Assembly: GCF_012911005.2 (NCBI RefSeq)
Contig: NZ_WTVS01000036.1
Coordinates: 1 to 56,397, forward strand
DNA from: Aromatoleum toluolicum
Lineage (GTDB): Bacteria > Pseudomonadota > Gammaproteobacteria > Burkholderiales > Rhodocyclaceae
Direction of reading: 5' to 3'
Length of the DNA stretch: 56,397 nucleotides
Of the stretch, positions 13,199 through 23,159 are shown piece after piece; the first letter of the stretch is position 1, and every line of letters begins with the position of its first letter. The translations under genes were made by a program, and so were the position numbers. The notes beneath the pieces are model-generated. The model saw only the letters and a program-made list of their open reading frames with translations, made no database searches and was not told where the DNA came from.

Positions 13199-14920
13199 TC
13201 ACACCGGTGTGGTATCCGCGCCCGTCGCTGCGGGCGTGCTCGGCTCGGGAGGAAGCGCGCGCGTGCTGCGGTTGCGTCCGCCCTCCTTCGAGCGGTAGAG
13301 CGCCGCATCGGCGGCCTCGATCAGGCCCTCCGGGGTCGCGACGGAAAGCTCGGGGAAAGCGGCGACGCCGACGCTGATGGTGACCTTGAGGCCGTCGACT
13401 TCCGCGGCTTCGATTTCCACCCGTAGCCGCTCGGCGACGCAGAATGCGCCCTCGAGCGTGGTGTTGGGCAGGATGCCGACGAATTCCTCGCCGCCGTAGC
13501 GGCATGCGAGGTCGTACTTGCGCAGTGCGTCGTGGAAGTTCCGCGCCACCGACTGCAGCACGCGGTCGCCCTGATCGTGGCCGTAGGTGTCGTTGAATTT
13601 CTTGAAATGGTCAATATCGAACATCAGCACCGCGAGCGAGGTGCCGGTGCGCTGTGCGCGGTTGTATTCGGTGTCCAGCGTGGCGTCGAGGTGGCGGCGG
13701 TTGAACAGGCCGGTGAGGCCGTCGGTGGTCGAGAGCCGGCGCAATTCATCCTCGAGGCGCTTTTCCTCGGTGATGTCGCGCAGCAGCGCAGCGGATCCGA
13801 CGACGTTGTGGTCGCTGCCGAAAATCGTCGAGGCGAAGATCTGCAGGACCCGCCCCTTGTAGGCGGTGGTGATCGCGCCGCCCTGTTCGGGATCGGACAG
13901 CCACAGGCGCATCTGCTCCTCGTCGTCGAGGAGTGCGTAGAAGCCTTCCCGGACGAGCTGGCTTGCCGGCTTTTCGAGCAGGCGTTCGGCGGCGGGGTTG
14001 ACCAGCACGATCTCGCCGGTGCTGTCGGTGACGACAATGCCTTCGCCGGCGCCGTGGATGATGGTCGTGAGCTTGTCCTGTTCCCGCCGCAGGCCGTCGT
14101 ACGTCGTTCTCAGCTCCGAGGTCATGCGGTTGAAGCTGTTGGCCATGGTGCCGATTTCGTCGCGGCTGTGGATCGGCACCTGGTGATTGAGGTCGCCGTC
14201 GGAAACACGGGACATCGCGTGCGTGACCCTCTCGAGCGGCTCGACGACGGTGCGTCCGAGCATGTAGCCGGTGAGCAGCATGGTCGCCATCAGCGCCAGG
14301 GCGAGGCCGCCGATCGCGTACTGGCGCACCTCGTAGATGTCTCGTTCGACGGCGGCGAGCGAGGTCGTCAGCTTGATCACGCCGCGCACCTTGTGCGCGG
14401 TGCCGTGACACTTGCTGCAGGCCTCGGTGTACTTGATCGGGGCGAGAAAGGTCAGGTTGCGGTGGCCGTCCGGGCCGGGTTCGTAGATGGCAAGCGTGCG
14501 GCCTTCGCTCACCGCCGCGAGCAGGTTGGCGTCGTCGGCCGGCAGCACGGGGATCTGCTGTTCGTGATCGCGCGGCGTGAAGGTTTCCTCGCCGCGGCGG
14601 CGGTTCACGTCGTGGATGGTCTTGTTGTCGCGGAAGGCTTCGTCGCCGTTGGTGCGCAGGATGCGGAAGTCGAGGATGTCGGTGACCTTCTTCAGACGGT
14701 CCGCATAGGATTCGGCGATGTCCGCGGAACCCGCCAGCATCACCGCCTGCAGGCCCTGGGCCACGCTTTCGGTGAGCTTTTCCATCGTGCGTTCGTTCTG
14801 GCTCAGGACCGATTGCTCCTGGAAGTGCGTGTAGAAGAACGCCATCGCCACGAGCACGACCGTGACTGCAACGCCGACCGCGAGAGTGATTTTGTAGCGA
14901 ATCCGCATGTTCTTGTTCAT
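13199..14920 (-). CDS. membrane diguanylate cyclase with periplasmic CxxCH haem motif, HAMP and PAS
   Basis: 573 residues. In order: transmembrane helix (about 10-30); periplasmic sensor region (31-200) resembling the DUF3365/Tll0287 type, ending with C168-S-K-C171-H172, a c-type haem attachment motif; a second transmembrane helix (201-222); HAMP (about 222-275); PAS (about 282-385); GGDEF (about 395-555). The cyclase active site is GGEEF at 476-480, and an RxxD inhibitory site (R467, D470) lies exactly five residues before it, so it should make c-di-GMP and be product-inhibited. ATG 14920 is used; the open frame further upstream is ubiH antisense. It follows ubiH by 83 bp. Haem binding is inferred from the motif. 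Confidence 0.9.
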   Translation of the reverse strand: MNKNMRIRYKITLAVGVAVTVVLVAMAFFYTHFQEQSVLSQNERTMEKLTESVAQGLQAVMLAGSADIAESYADRLKKVTDILDFRILRTNGDEAFRDNKTIHDVNRRRGEETFTPRDHEQQIPVLPADDANLLAAVSEGRTLAIYEPGPDGHRNLTFLAPIKYTEACSKCHGTAHKVRGVIKLTTSLAAVERDIYEVRQYAIGGLALALMATMLLTGYMLGRTVVEPLERVTHAMSRVSDGDLNHQVPIHSRDEIGTMANSFNRMTSELRTTYDGLRREQDKLTTIIHGAGEGIVVTDSTGEIVLVNPAAERLLEKPASQLVREGFYALLDDEEQMRLWLSDPEQGGAITTAYKGRVLQIFASTIFGSDHNVVGSAALLRDITEEKRLEDELRRLSTTDGLTGLFNRRHLDATLDTEYNRAQRTGTSLAVLMFDIDHFKKFNDTYGHDQGDRVLQSVARNFHDALRKYDLACRYGGEEFVGILPNTTLEGAFCVAERLRVEIEAAEVDGLKVTISVGVAAFPELSVATPEGLIEAADAALYRSKEGGRNRSTRALPPEPSTPAATGADTTPV

Positions 14921-15003
14921 GTGATGGAACGTTGGCGCCAGGATTGTCCGGCCGCAATCATATAACGAACGGCGGGTTGCCGGCGGGGCCGGCGCCGTGC
15001 GTG

Positions 15004-16155
15004 CTACGGCCAGGCGCGGGCGCCGAACATCATGCGGCGGGCGAGGAAGTGGCGTAGCGGCGGCAGCATGTCGAGGGCGAACAGGGCGGCGCCGCGCGCG
15101 TGGTGCAGGGGGGCGAAGTCGTTGCTGAAGATGCGCGCGAGTCCATCGGTGAAGTTGATCGCGCCGAAGCGGTCGAGCCGGCGGGCGTCGCGCCACGCTG
15201 CGAGCGTGCCGGCGAGGCCGGGGTCGCCGCCATGCTCGAGCAGGGTGCGGGCGAGCGCCCACACGTCGCGCAGTGCGAGATTGAAGCCCTGGCCGGCGAC
15301 CGGGTGCAGGGTCTGGGCGGCATTGCCGAGCCACACGGTGCGCTGGCCGACGGGGTCGGTCCGGTAGCGCAGCACCAGCGGGTAGCGCAGTCGCCCGGTG
15401 ACGCGCACGAACTGCACGCGGCTGCCGAAGCGGCGCTGGAGCTGTTCGAGGTAGGCGGCGTCGGGCAGGGCCAGGAGTTCGGTGGCACGCTGGGGTGAGG
15501 CGACATGCACCAGGGCATACTCGTCGCCATGGGGCAGCAATGCGATCGGCCCTTCGCTGGTGAAGCGCTCGAAGGCGGTATTGCGGTGGCTGCCGGCGAT
15601 GCCTACGTTGGCGATGAGTGCGTGCTGGCCGTAGTCGCGCTCGACGATGTCCGGCGTGCCGGCCTGCAGGCCGCCTTCGGCACAGGCGACGAGGCGGGCG
15701 CGAGCGGCGCTGCCATGGATGGCGGTGCCGGCGAGGCTGGCCGTCACCGCGTCGGCGCCCGCGGCCAGGCCGGTCACCTCGGTCTGGTCCATGACCGTGA
15801 TGCCGGCGCGGTCGACGGCGTCGCGCAGGGCCCCGGCCAGGGCGCCTGCCTGGACGACGTAGCCGAGCGCAGGCAGACCGTAGTCGTCGGCCTCGAGCCG
15901 GGTGCGGCCGAAGCCGCCCTGCTGCGACACGTGGATGTGGCGGATCGACGTCGTCGGCAGGTCGCGCCACACGCCCAGGCGTTCGAGCGTGAGGCGCGAG
16001 CCATGGGCCAGCGCGAGCGCGCGCGGGTCGGCGGCGACGGCGTCGCGCGGACGCGTGTCGGCCAGCGCGATCGCGAGGCCGCTGTCCTTGAGGGCGAGGG
16101 CCAGCGACAGGCCGACCGGCCCGGCGCCGACGATCAGCAGGTCATGCTGCCCCAT
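15004..16155 (-). CDS. ubiH: UbiH-family FAD-dependent hydroxylase (ubiquinone synthesis)
   Basis: A 383-residue flavoprotein monooxygenase. The N-terminal Rossmann motif GAGPVG (9-14) binds FAD ADP; the second FAD motif appears as GNAAQTLHPVAGQGFNLALRDVW near residue 285. The sequence belongs to the UbiH/UbiF/VisC group that hydroxylates the aromatic ring of ubiquinone precursors. It overlaps the end of pepP by 14 bp; pepP-ubiH is a conserved pair in E. coli, which supports the UbiH name. Which ring position it hydroxylates cannot be read from sequence. Confidence 0.85.
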   Translation of the reverse strand: MGQHDLLIVGAGPVGLSLALALKDSGLAIALADTRPRDAVAADPRALALAHGSRLTLERLGVWRDLPTTSIRHIHVSQQGGFGRTRLEADDYGLPALGYVVQAGALAGALRDAVDRAGITVMDQTEVTGLAAGADAVTASLAGTAIHGSAARARLVACAEGGLQAGTPDIVERDYGQHALIANVGIAGSHRNTAFERFTSEGPIALLPHGDEYALVHVASPQRATELLALPDAAYLEQLQRRFGSRVQFVRVTGRLRYPLVLRYRTDPVGQRTVWLGNAAQTLHPVAGQGFNLALRDVWALARTLLEHGGDPGLAGTLAAWRDARRLDRFGAINFTDGLARIFSNDFAPLHHARGAALFALDMLPPLRHFLARRMMFGARAWP

Positions 16156-17506
16156 CGGCGGCCTCGCGCATGACGTCCTCGATGTCGGCGACCGAGCGCG
16201 GTGCCGCTTCGGTGATGTATTCGCAGCCGTCCTCGGTGACCAGTGCGTCGTCCTCGATGCGCACGCCGATGTTCCAGAACGCTTCCGGCACGCCTTCGGC
16301 GGGGCGGATGTAGCACCCCGGCTCGACCGTCAGCACCATGCCCGGCGCCAGCGGCCGCCACTCGCCATCGAGCTTGTATTCGCCCGCGTCATGCACGTCG
16401 CGCCCGAGCCAGTGGCCGGTGCGGTGCATGTAGAAGCGGCGGTAGTGGCCCTGTTCGAGCACTTCGGCGAGGCTGCCGGACAGGAGCTTGAGGTCGAGCA
16501 TGCCCTGGGCGAGCACCTCGACGGCGGCGTCGTGCGGCATGTTCCAGTGTGCGCCGGGACGGATCGCGGCCTTCGCGGCCGTCTGGGCGGCGAGCACGAG
16601 TTCGTAGATGTCGCGCTGCGGGCCGCTGAAGCGGCCGTTAACGGGGAATGTGCGGGTGATGTCCGAGGCGTAGCCGTCGAGTTCGCAGCCGGCGTCGATC
16701 AGCAGCAGCTCGCCGTCGCGCATCTGGCGCTCGTTTTCGACGTAGTGCAGCACGCAGGCGTTGGCGCCGCTGGCGACGATGGAGGGGTAGGCGGGAGCCT
16801 GGCTGCCGGCGCGGCGGAAGGCGTGGATCAGCTCGGCCTCGATCTCGTATTCGAAGCGGCCGGGGCGGGTCGCGGCCATCGCGCGGCGGTGGGCTTCGCC
16901 GGAGATGTCGCCGGCCCGGCGCATGATCGCGATCTCGGCGGCGTCCTTGAGGATGCGCATCTCGTCGAGCTCGGCGCGCACGTCGCGGATCGCATGCGGC
17001 GGGATCGCGCCGGCGCGGGCATTCGCGCGCACGGTGTTGAGGGCGCGCATCACGCGTGCGTCCCAGTCGCTGTCGTGGCCGAGGCTGCACCACAGCGCGG
17101 GCTGTCCGGACATCAGGTCGGGCAGGCGCTGGTCGAGCTCGCCGATGGTCCAGGCTTCGTCGAAGCCGAAGCGCTCGCGCGCGGCGTCCGGGCCGTAGCG
17201 GTAGCCGTCCCAGATCTCGCGCTCCTCGTTCTTCTCGCGGCAGAACAGGATCGATTTCGGCGTGTCGCCGGCGATCAGCACGACCACCGCCTCGGGTTCG
17301 CCGAAGCCGGTGAGGTAGTGGAAATAGCTGTCGTAGCGGAAGGGGTAGTGCGTGTCGCGGTTGCGTGCGTATTCGGGCGCGGTCGGTACGACGGCGACGC
17401 CCCCGCCGAGTGCGTTCATGCGCGCGAGCAGGCGCTCGCGGCGGGCGCGGAAGGGAGCGATATCGAGCGTGAGGGGGGCGAACTGCGGGTCGAGGTGCGT
17501 GTTCAT
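16142..17506 (-). CDS. pepP: Xaa-Pro aminopeptidase P
   Basis: Releases N-terminal residues that precede proline. The 454 residues (E. coli PepP 441) have an N-terminal AMP_N domain (about 15-150) and a C-terminal pita-bread metallopeptidase domain. Metal-binding motifs are visible: DAGCELDGYASDITRTF, HRTGHWLGRDVHDAG, LTVEPGCY and GVRIEDDALVTEDG. It starts 57 bp after murU and its tail overlaps ubiH. Confidence 0.95.
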   Translation of the reverse strand: MNTHLDPQFAPLTLDIAPFRARRERLLARMNALGGGVAVVPTAPEYARNRDTHYPFRYDSYFHYLTGFGEPEAVVVLIAGDTPKSILFCREKNEEREIWDGYRYGPDAARERFGFDEAWTIGELDQRLPDLMSGQPALWCSLGHDSDWDARVMRALNTVRANARAGAIPPHAIRDVRAELDEMRILKDAAEIAIMRRAGDISGEAHRRAMAATRPGRFEYEIEAELIHAFRRAGSQAPAYPSIVASGANACVLHYVENERQMRDGELLLIDAGCELDGYASDITRTFPVNGRFSGPQRDIYELVLAAQTAAKAAIRPGAHWNMPHDAAVEVLAQGMLDLKLLSGSLAEVLEQGHYRRFYMHRTGHWLGRDVHDAGEYKLDGEWRPLAPGMVLTVEPGCYIRPAEGVPEAFWNIGVRIEDDALVTEDGCEYITEAAPRSVADIEDVMREAADGAA

Positions 17507-17563
17507 CGGCTGATTATGGCATGTGCGCGGGTGTCGGATTCGACCGGACCGGCTGCTGCGCGT

Positions 17564-18253
17564 TCAGGTGCCGGTCCGTCGCAGTCGTGTGTCGAGTTCG
17601 GCGAGCCGCGCCGGGGTGCCGACGTCGAGCCAGTAGCCGTCATGCGTCGTGCCGCCGACGCGCCCTGCGTCCATCGCGTCGCGCAGCAGCGGCCCGAGGG
17701 CGGCGCGCGCGCCCGCCGCGATTCCGGCGAAGAGTGCGGGGTGGTACACGCCGATGCCGGAAAAGGTCAGGCGCGGCTCGCCGTCGCGGTGCAGGCGCCC
17801 GCCGGCGAGATGGAAGTCGCCGCCGGGATGGTGTTCGGGATTGGGCACCAGCAGCAGGTGGGCGAGGTCGCCGTTGGCCGCGAGCGCGGCGCCGCGGGTG
17901 CGCAGGGCCGCGAGGTCGGCGTCGCAGAACACGTCGCCATTCACCACCACGAAGGGCGCGTCGCCCAGCAGCGGCAGCGCCTGGCGGATGCCGCCGGCGG
18001 TCTCCAGCGCCTCGGCCTCGGGCGAGTAGCGGATGCGCACGCCGAAGGCGCTGCCGTCACCGAGGGCGGCCTCGATCATCGCGCCGAGATGGGCGTGGTT
18101 GATCGCGATGTCGCTGAAGCCGGCGTCGCGCAGGCGCTCGATGTGCCACACGATCAGCGCCTTGCCGCCTGCCTGCAGCAGCGGCTTGGGGCAGGCGTCC
18201 GTCAGCGGGCGCATGCGTTCGCCGCGTCCGGCGGCGAGGATCATCGCGCGCAT
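17564..18253 (-). CDS. murU: N-acetylmuramate 1-phosphate uridylyltransferase
   Basis: A 229-residue sugar nucleotidyltransferase with the GT-A pyrophosphorylase motif [15 protein letters not shown] at the N-terminus, [11 protein letters not shown], and [10 protein letters not shown] as the metal-binding Asp site. The start codon overlaps the amgK stop (TGATG). The amgK-murU pair in Pseudomonas salvages MurNAc directly to UDP-MurNAc, bypassing de novo synthesis and contributing to intrinsic fosfomycin tolerance. The name depends on this pairing; generic nucleotidyltransferases look similar. Confidence 0.87.
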   Translation of the reverse strand: MRAMILAAGRGERMRPLTDACPKPLLQAGGKALIVWHIERLRDAGFSDIAINHAHLGAMIEAALGDGSAFGVRIRYSPEAEALETAGGIRQALPLLGDAPFVVVNGDVFCDADLAALRTRGAALAANGDLAHLLLVPNPEHHPGGDFHLAGGRLHRDGEPRLTFSGIGVYHPALFAGIAAGARAALGPLLRDAMDAGRVGGTTHDGYWLDVGTPARLAELDTRLRRTGT

Positions 18254-19257
18254 CAGAAGGTGTAGCCGACTTCGACCGGCTCGGGGTCGAGACGGTCGAG
18301 CAGCTTCAGCAGCGGGCCGAGGTCGCGGTAGCGCTTGCACGCGCGGCGCAGGTAGTCCATCACCAGCGGCATGTCGGCGAGGTAGCCGTCCTTGCCGTCG
18401 CGGTGATACAGGCGTGCAAAGATGCCCAGCACCTTGATGTGGCGCTGCACGCCCATCCATTCGTAGTCGCGGTGGAAGTCCGAGAAGTCGTCCCGCACCG
18501 GCAGGCCCAGCTTGCGCGCCGCTTCCCAGTAGCGCGCGAGCATGTCGAGGGTGAAGTCCTCTTCCCAGTGGACATAGGCGTCCTTGAACAGCGAGGCGAG
18601 GTCGTAGGTGAGCGGGCCGTACACCGCGTCCTGGAAGTCGATGATGCCGGGGTTGGCCTGGCCCGGGAGGTACATCAGGTTGCGCGAGTGGTAGTCGCGG
18701 TGCACGAAGACCTGCGGTTCGGCGAGGTTTACCGCGAGGATGCGGTCGAAGGTGTCCATCAGCGTGACGCGCTGGCGGTCGTCGAGGGTGACGCCCTTGT
18801 GGCGCTCGATGTACCAATCGGGGAACAGCATCAGCTCGCGCAGCAGCAGTTCGCGCGAGTATTCGGGCAGGACGTCGGGGCGGCTCGCGCGCTGGATCGC
18901 GATCAGCGAGCCGAGGGCGTCGGCGTAGAGGTGGGCGGCGTTGTCCTTGTTCAGCGCGGCGAGGTAGGTCGTGCTGCCGAGGTCGGAAAGCAGCAGGAAG
19001 CCCTGGTCGAGGTCCTGCGCGAGCACTTCCGGGACGTGTGCGCCGGCGGCGCGGAACAGTTCCTCCACCTTGAGCCAGGGGCGGCAGTCCTCGCGCTCGG
19101 GCGGGGCGTCCATGACGACCAGGCTGGGGCTGCCGTCGGCGAAGTTCACGCGGAAATAGCGACGGAAACTGGCGTCGGCCGATGCGGGCGTCAGCTCGAA
19201 GGTCTTTCCGGACATTCGGGTGGTCAGCCAGTCGTTCAGTTGGGCAAGTCTGTGCAC
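18253..19257 (-). CDS. amgK: anomeric MurNAc/GlcNAc kinase
   Basis: A 334-residue APH-type kinase-like fold. Kinase signs are the [14 protein letters not shown]-lobe start, the catalytic-loop [12 protein letters not shown], and the metal-binding [18 protein letters not shown]. Known family role: phosphorylates the anomeric carbon of MurNAc and GlcNAc for peptidoglycan recycling. A GTG start at 19257 is chosen because GGAG lies six bases before it and the protein then begins with the typical [11 protein letters not shown]; an ATG 24 codons later would lose that helix. It overlaps murU by one base and diverges from lptD. Confidence 0.88.
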   Translation of the reverse strand: MHRLAQLNDWLTTRMSGKTFELTPASADASFRRYFRVNFADGSPSLVVMDAPPEREDCRPWLKVEELFRAAGAHVPEVLAQDLDQGFLLLSDLGSTTYLAALNKDNAAHLYADALGSLIAIQRASRPDVLPEYSRELLLRELMLFPDWYIERHKGVTLDDRQRVTLMDTFDRILAVNLAEPQVFVHRDYHSRNLMYLPGQANPGIIDFQDAVYGPLTYDLASLFKDAYVHWEEDFTLDMLARYWEAARKLGLPVRDDFSDFHRDYEWMGVQRHIKVLGIFARLYHRDGKDGYLADMPLVMDYLRRACKRYRDLGPLLKLLDRLDPEPVEVGYTF

Positions 19258-19362
19258 CGGGTTCTCCGCAACGCTTCGTGTAAAATCCGCGAGTTTATCA
19301 AAAGGCCGGGACCGTGCCGGGCACGGGCCGCCGGCGATGAAACCAGGATTGGGGAAAGCGCT

Positions 19363-21804
19363 TTGCGCGATATGCGATTGAGAACGCAGCTGCGGGCGAT
19401 CCCGCTGCTGCTGCTTTGCTGTTTCTCGGGCTCGGCCCTGGCGGCCGGACTGCCGCCGCTGGTCGTGTCGCCGGACCTGCTCGGTGGCGGTAGCCCCCGC
19501 GCGCCAGCCAAGCCTGCGCCCGCTGCGGCTCCGGCGGAGGCCGCACAGCCTGCGGCCGATGGCCGCCCTGCAGCGAAGGCGCCTGCTCCGGCGCCCGCCG
19601 CCGCGACACCGACGCCGGCTGCGAAGCTGCCCGCGCAGGCGACTGCCGCATTGCCGCCGGGTGCGACCGAGGTGCGTGCCCAGCGCATTCGCGGCACGCG
19701 CTCGGTCGAGCTCGTGGCGGAAGGCGATGCCGAGCTGCAGCGCGACGATCTGCTGCTTTCCGCGGACAAGCTGAGCTACCGCGAGCTCGACGACGAGGCC
19801 CATGCCGAGGGCAATGTGCGGCTCAAGCGCGGCGAGGACAGCATGAGCGGACCGGAGGCGCGGCTCAAGCTCGAGGAGCGGCTGGGCTCGTTCGAGTCGC
19901 CGACCTACCGCATCAAGCGCCAGTCGACCGCGCCGGTGCAGCCGGGCGAGACGCCGCGCGAGGTCGCCGGGGGCGGTTCGGCCGATGTGCTGTATTTCGA
20001 GGGCGAGAACCAGTACCGCCTGAAGAACGCGACCTGGTCGACCTGCGAGGCGAGCGACCCCGACTGGTACCTGAAGGCGAGCGACCTGCACCTCGACTAC
20101 GACCGCGAACTCGGCACCGCGCAGGGCGCGAGCCTGGTGTTCCAGGACGTGCCGATGCTGTGGTGGCCGTGGGCGGAGTTTCCGCTCGTCGGCCAGCGCC
20201 AGTCGGGCTTCCTCGCGCCGACCTTCGGCATGTCGAACAAGGTCGGTCTCGACATCTCGGTGCCGTACTACTGGAACATCGCGCCGAACTACGACGCGAC
20301 GATTGCCCCGCGCGTCATGGGCCGCCGCGGCGTGCAGCTGGCGACCGAGTTCCGTTACCTGACACCGACGCAGGCCGGTGAGGCGCGTGTCGAATACCTG
20401 CCGCGCGACAACGTCACCGGCGAGGAGCGTGCGCTGGGCTCCTTCCAGCATACGCAGGTCATCACGCCCAGCCTGTTCGCGGCAATCGACTGGAACGGCG
20501 TCACCGACAAGGAGTATTTCGAGGACCTCAGTTCGCGCGTGTCGGTCGCCTCGCGTGCGAACCTCGTGCGCAAGGGCACGCTGAACTATGCCGGCGGCGA
20601 GTGGTGGAACGCCTCCGCGCTGGTGCAGAGCTACCAGACCCTGTCGGGCAGCGAGCCGTATCGCATGCTGCCGCAGCTGCTGCTGAACGCCAACCGCGGC
20701 GAGCTGATCGGCGGCTCGGCCTTTGCGTTCCGCGGCGAATACGTGCAGTTCGACCATCCGGACTCGAATCTTGCGGAGGGCAGCCGCTTCACCCTCCATC
20801 CGCAGGTGTCGCTGCCCTTCGAGCGCGCCGGCTATTACGTCACGCCCAAGGTCGGCCTGCATTACACGCAGTACGACCTCGACCGCGACCTGAGCGGCAA
20901 CAGCCGCTCGATCACGCGCTCGGTGCCGATCTTCTCCGTCGACAGCGGCCTGTTCTTCGAGCGCGACACCAGCCTGTTCGGCCGCGATTTCCTGCAGACG
21001 CTGGAGCCGCGCGTGTTCTACGTCAAGACGCCGTTCCGCGACCAGTCCGACATTCCGGTGTTCGATTCGTCGCGCTACGACTTCGGCCTCGCGCAGATCT
21101 TTTCCGAGAACCAGTACTCGGGCGGCGACCGCATCGCCGATGCGAACCAGGTGACCGCGGCGGTGACCTCGCGCCTGATCGACCCCGAATCCGGCGGCGA
21201 GCGCCTGCGCGCGACCGTCGGCCAGCGCTTCTACTTCGACGACCAGCGCGTGACGCTGCCCGGCGAGGAGCCGCGCACCGGCCGCCGTGCCGACGTCCTC
21301 GGCCTCTTCAGCGGCTACGTGATGCAGAAGACCTGGCTCGACTCGACCCTGCAGTACAACCCGCGCGACATGTGGACCGAACGCTTCAACGTCGGCGTGC
21401 GCTACCAGCCGGATTTCGCCAAGGCGCTGAACCTGTCCTACCGCTATTCGCGCGGCCGGCTCGCCGATGAGAGCGACAAGGTCCAGGATCTCGCGCTGTC
21501 CGGCCAGTGGCCGCTGGGCGGCGGATGGTACGGCGTCGGGCGCGTGACGCGCTCGCTGAAGGAAGACCGCATCACCGAGGCGATCGCGGGCATCGAGTAC
21601 GATGGCGGCTGCTGGGTCGTGCGTACCGCGGTGCACCGCTTCGCGACCGACCCCAATGACGTCACCCAGGCGGTGTTCGTGCAGCTCGAGCTCAACGACC
21701 TCGCGAGCGTAGGCACCAGCCCGGTCAATCTGCTCAAACGCAGCGTCGCCGGTTATGGGAAGATCAACGATCCCGTTTCCGATCGCGTTTTCGGCGCCGA
21801 ATGA
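19363..21804 (+). CDS. lptD: LPS-assembly protein LptD
   Basis: Outer-membrane beta-barrel that inserts lipopolysaccharide into the outer leaflet together with LptE. A signal peptide ends at about SGSALA; then comes a Pro/Ala-rich linker (about 45-95), the periplasmic OstA/LptA-like domain (VELVAEGDAELQRDD, AHAEGNVRLKRGED) and the barrel (LSYRYSRGR, final LELNDLASVG). The TTG at 19363 is favoured because GGGGA lies seven bases upstream; ATG 19372 is the alternative. The mature protein has only two cysteines (STCEAS and GGCW), while E. coli LptD uses four. First gene of lptD-surA-pdxA-rsmA. Confidence 0.94.
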   Translation: MRDMRLRTQLRAIPLLLLCCFSGSALAAGLPPLVVSPDLLGGGSPRAPAKPAPAAAPAEAAQPAADGRPAAKAPAPAPAAATPTPAAKLPAQATAALPPGATEVRAQRIRGTRSVELVAEGDAELQRDDLLLSADKLSYRELDDEAHAEGNVRLKRGEDSMSGPEARLKLEERLGSFESPTYRIKRQSTAPVQPGETPREVAGGGSADVLYFEGENQYRLKNATWSTCEASDPDWYLKASDLHLDYDRELGTAQGASLVFQDVPMLWWPWAEFPLVGQRQSGFLAPTFGMSNKVGLDISVPYYWNIAPNYDATIAPRVMGRRGVQLATEFRYLTPTQAGEARVEYLPRDNVTGEERALGSFQHTQVITPSLFAAIDWNGVTDKEYFEDLSSRVSVASRANLVRKGTLNYAGGEWWNASALVQSYQTLSGSEPYRMLPQLLLNANRGELIGGSAFAFRGEYVQFDHPDSNLAEGSRFTLHPQVSLPFERAGYYVTPKVGLHYTQYDLDRDLSGNSRSITRSVPIFSVDSGLFFERDTSLFGRDFLQTLEPRVFYVKTPFRDQSDIPVFDSSRYDFGLAQIFSENQYSGGDRIADANQVTAAVTSRLIDPESGGERLRATVGQRFYFDDQRVTLPGEEPRTGRRADVLGLFSGYVMQKTWLDSTLQYNPRDMWTERFNVGVRYQPDFAKALNLSYRYSRGRLADESDKVQDLALSGQWPLGGGWYGVGRVTRSLKEDRITEAIAGIEYDGGCWVVRTAVHRFATDPNDVTQAVFVQLELNDLASVGTSPVNLLKRSVAGYGKINDPVSDRVFGAE

Positions 21805-23153
21805 GCGCCCCAACATCCACACCACGACAGAACATGATCCGAATTCCCTCGCGCCTGTGCATCGCCCTGGTCCTCGGCCTGGCCGGCGCCCCCGCGCTGC
21901 TTCCCGCGCATGCGGCGCCTGCGCGCCCGGTCGCGGTCGACCGTATCGTCGCCGTCGTCAATAACGAAGTCATCACCACGCTGGAGCTGCGCGAGCGCGT
22001 CCAGCAGGCGCAGCGCCAGCTCGCCCGCCAGGGCACGGCGTTGCCGCCGGCCGAGGTGTTCGAACGCCAGGTGCTCGAGCGGCTGGTGCTCGAGCGCGCG
22101 CAACAGCAGCTGGCCGCGGAGACTTCGCTCAAGGTCGACGACGCGACGCTGGAGCGGGCGATCGGCCGCATCGCCGACAACAACCGCATGAGCATGACCG
22201 ACCTGCGCCTGGCGCTGGAGAAGGACGGCATCACGTGGAACCGCTTCCGCGACCAGATCCGCTCCGAGATCCTCCTCACACGGCTGCGCGAACGCGACGT
22301 CGACAGCCGCGTCGTCGTCACCGATGCGGAGATCGAGAACTTCCTCGCGAACAACGCCGATGCGCTGTCGGGCGAGGAGTTCCACGTCGCCCACATCCTC
22401 GTGCGCGTGCCCGAAGGCGCAACCATGCAGCTGCAGTCCGAGCGCCTTGCGCGCGCCGAGAGCGTCATCGAGCGCCTGCGCGCGGGCGAGGATTTCGGCC
22501 GCATCGCGGCGTCGTATTCCGACGCGCCGGACGGCCTGAGCGGCGGCGATCTCGGCTGGCGCGGGCGCGACCGTCTACCGGTGCTGTTCGCGGATGCCGT
22601 GCGCCAGATGCAGCCGGGCGAGGTGTCCAAGGTCATTCGCAGCCCGGCGGGCTTCCACATCGTCAAGCTCGTCGAGCGCCGCGGCGGGGCGGCGGCGGGA
22701 CTGCAGCAGATGCAGCAGACGCGTGCGCGCCACATCCTGATCCGCACCTCCGAGATCGTGACCGACGCGGACGCCGAGAGCCGCCTGAAAGGCCTGCGCG
22801 AACGCGTCGTCAACGGTGCGAACTTCGCGGAGCTGGCGAAGGTGAATTCGGCCGACCTGTCGGCAGCGAAGGGCGGCGACCTCGGCTGGGTCAACCCGGG
22901 CGACACGGTGCCCGAGTTCGAGCGTGCGATGGAGGGGCTGAAGCCGGGCGAGGTCAGCCCCCCGATCAAGTCACCCTTCGGCTGGCACCTGATCCTGGTC
23001 GAGGAGCGCCGCATGCAGGACGTCACCGACGAGCGCAAGCGCGCCGCCGCGCGCAACGCCCTGCGCGAGCGCAAGGCCGAAGAGGCCTACGAGGAATGGC
23101 TGCGCCAGCTGCGCGACCGCACCTACGTCGAGTACCGCATGGAGAAGGAGTAA
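21801..23153 (+). CDS. surA: periplasmic peptidyl-prolyl isomerase / chaperone SurA
   Basis: Chaperone for outer-membrane proteins, LptD among them. 450 residues: signal peptide (hydrophobic LCIALVLGLAGAPALLPAHA), SurA N-terminal domain beginning VDRIVAVVNNEVITTLEL, and two parvulin domains starting near residues 192 (EEFHVAHILVRVPEG) and 308 (RARHILIRTSEIV), each with the typical SGGDLGW or KGGDLGW. ATG 21801 overlaps the lptD stop (ATGA); an in-frame ATG at 21834 would give a tighter signal peptide and is possible. Confidence 0.96.
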   Translation: MSAPTSTPRQNMIRIPSRLCIALVLGLAGAPALLPAHAAPARPVAVDRIVAVVNNEVITTLELRERVQQAQRQLARQGTALPPAEVFERQVLERLVLERAQQQLAAETSLKVDDATLERAIGRIADNNRMSMTDLRLALEKDGITWNRFRDQIRSEILLTRLRERDVDSRVVVTDAEIENFLANNADALSGEEFHVAHILVRVPEGATMQLQSERLARAESVIERLRAGEDFGRIAASYSDAPDGLSGGDLGWRGRDRLPVLFADAVRQMQPGEVSKVIRSPAGFHIVKLVERRGGAAAGLQQMQQTRARHILIRTSEIVTDADAESRLKGLRERVVNGANFAELAKVNSADLSAAKGGDLGWVNPGDTVPEFERAMEGLKPGEVSPPIKSPFGWHLILVEERRMQDVTDERKRAAARNALRERKAEEAYEEWLRQLRDRTYVEYRMEKE

Positions 23154-23159
23154 GCCGGC

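Noticed and set aside
13199-15970. An apparent 923-residue fusion of an unknown N-terminus to the diguanylate cyclase
   Set aside because: The upstream part is an Arg/Pro-rich shadow of ubiH in another frame; the real protein starts at 14920 with a transmembrane helix.
18253-21825. A 1190-codon minus-strand frame running from amgK through lptD
   Set aside because: Only the last third (amgK) has protein-like sequence; the rest is antisense to lptD. A GTG with a GGAG site marks the true start.
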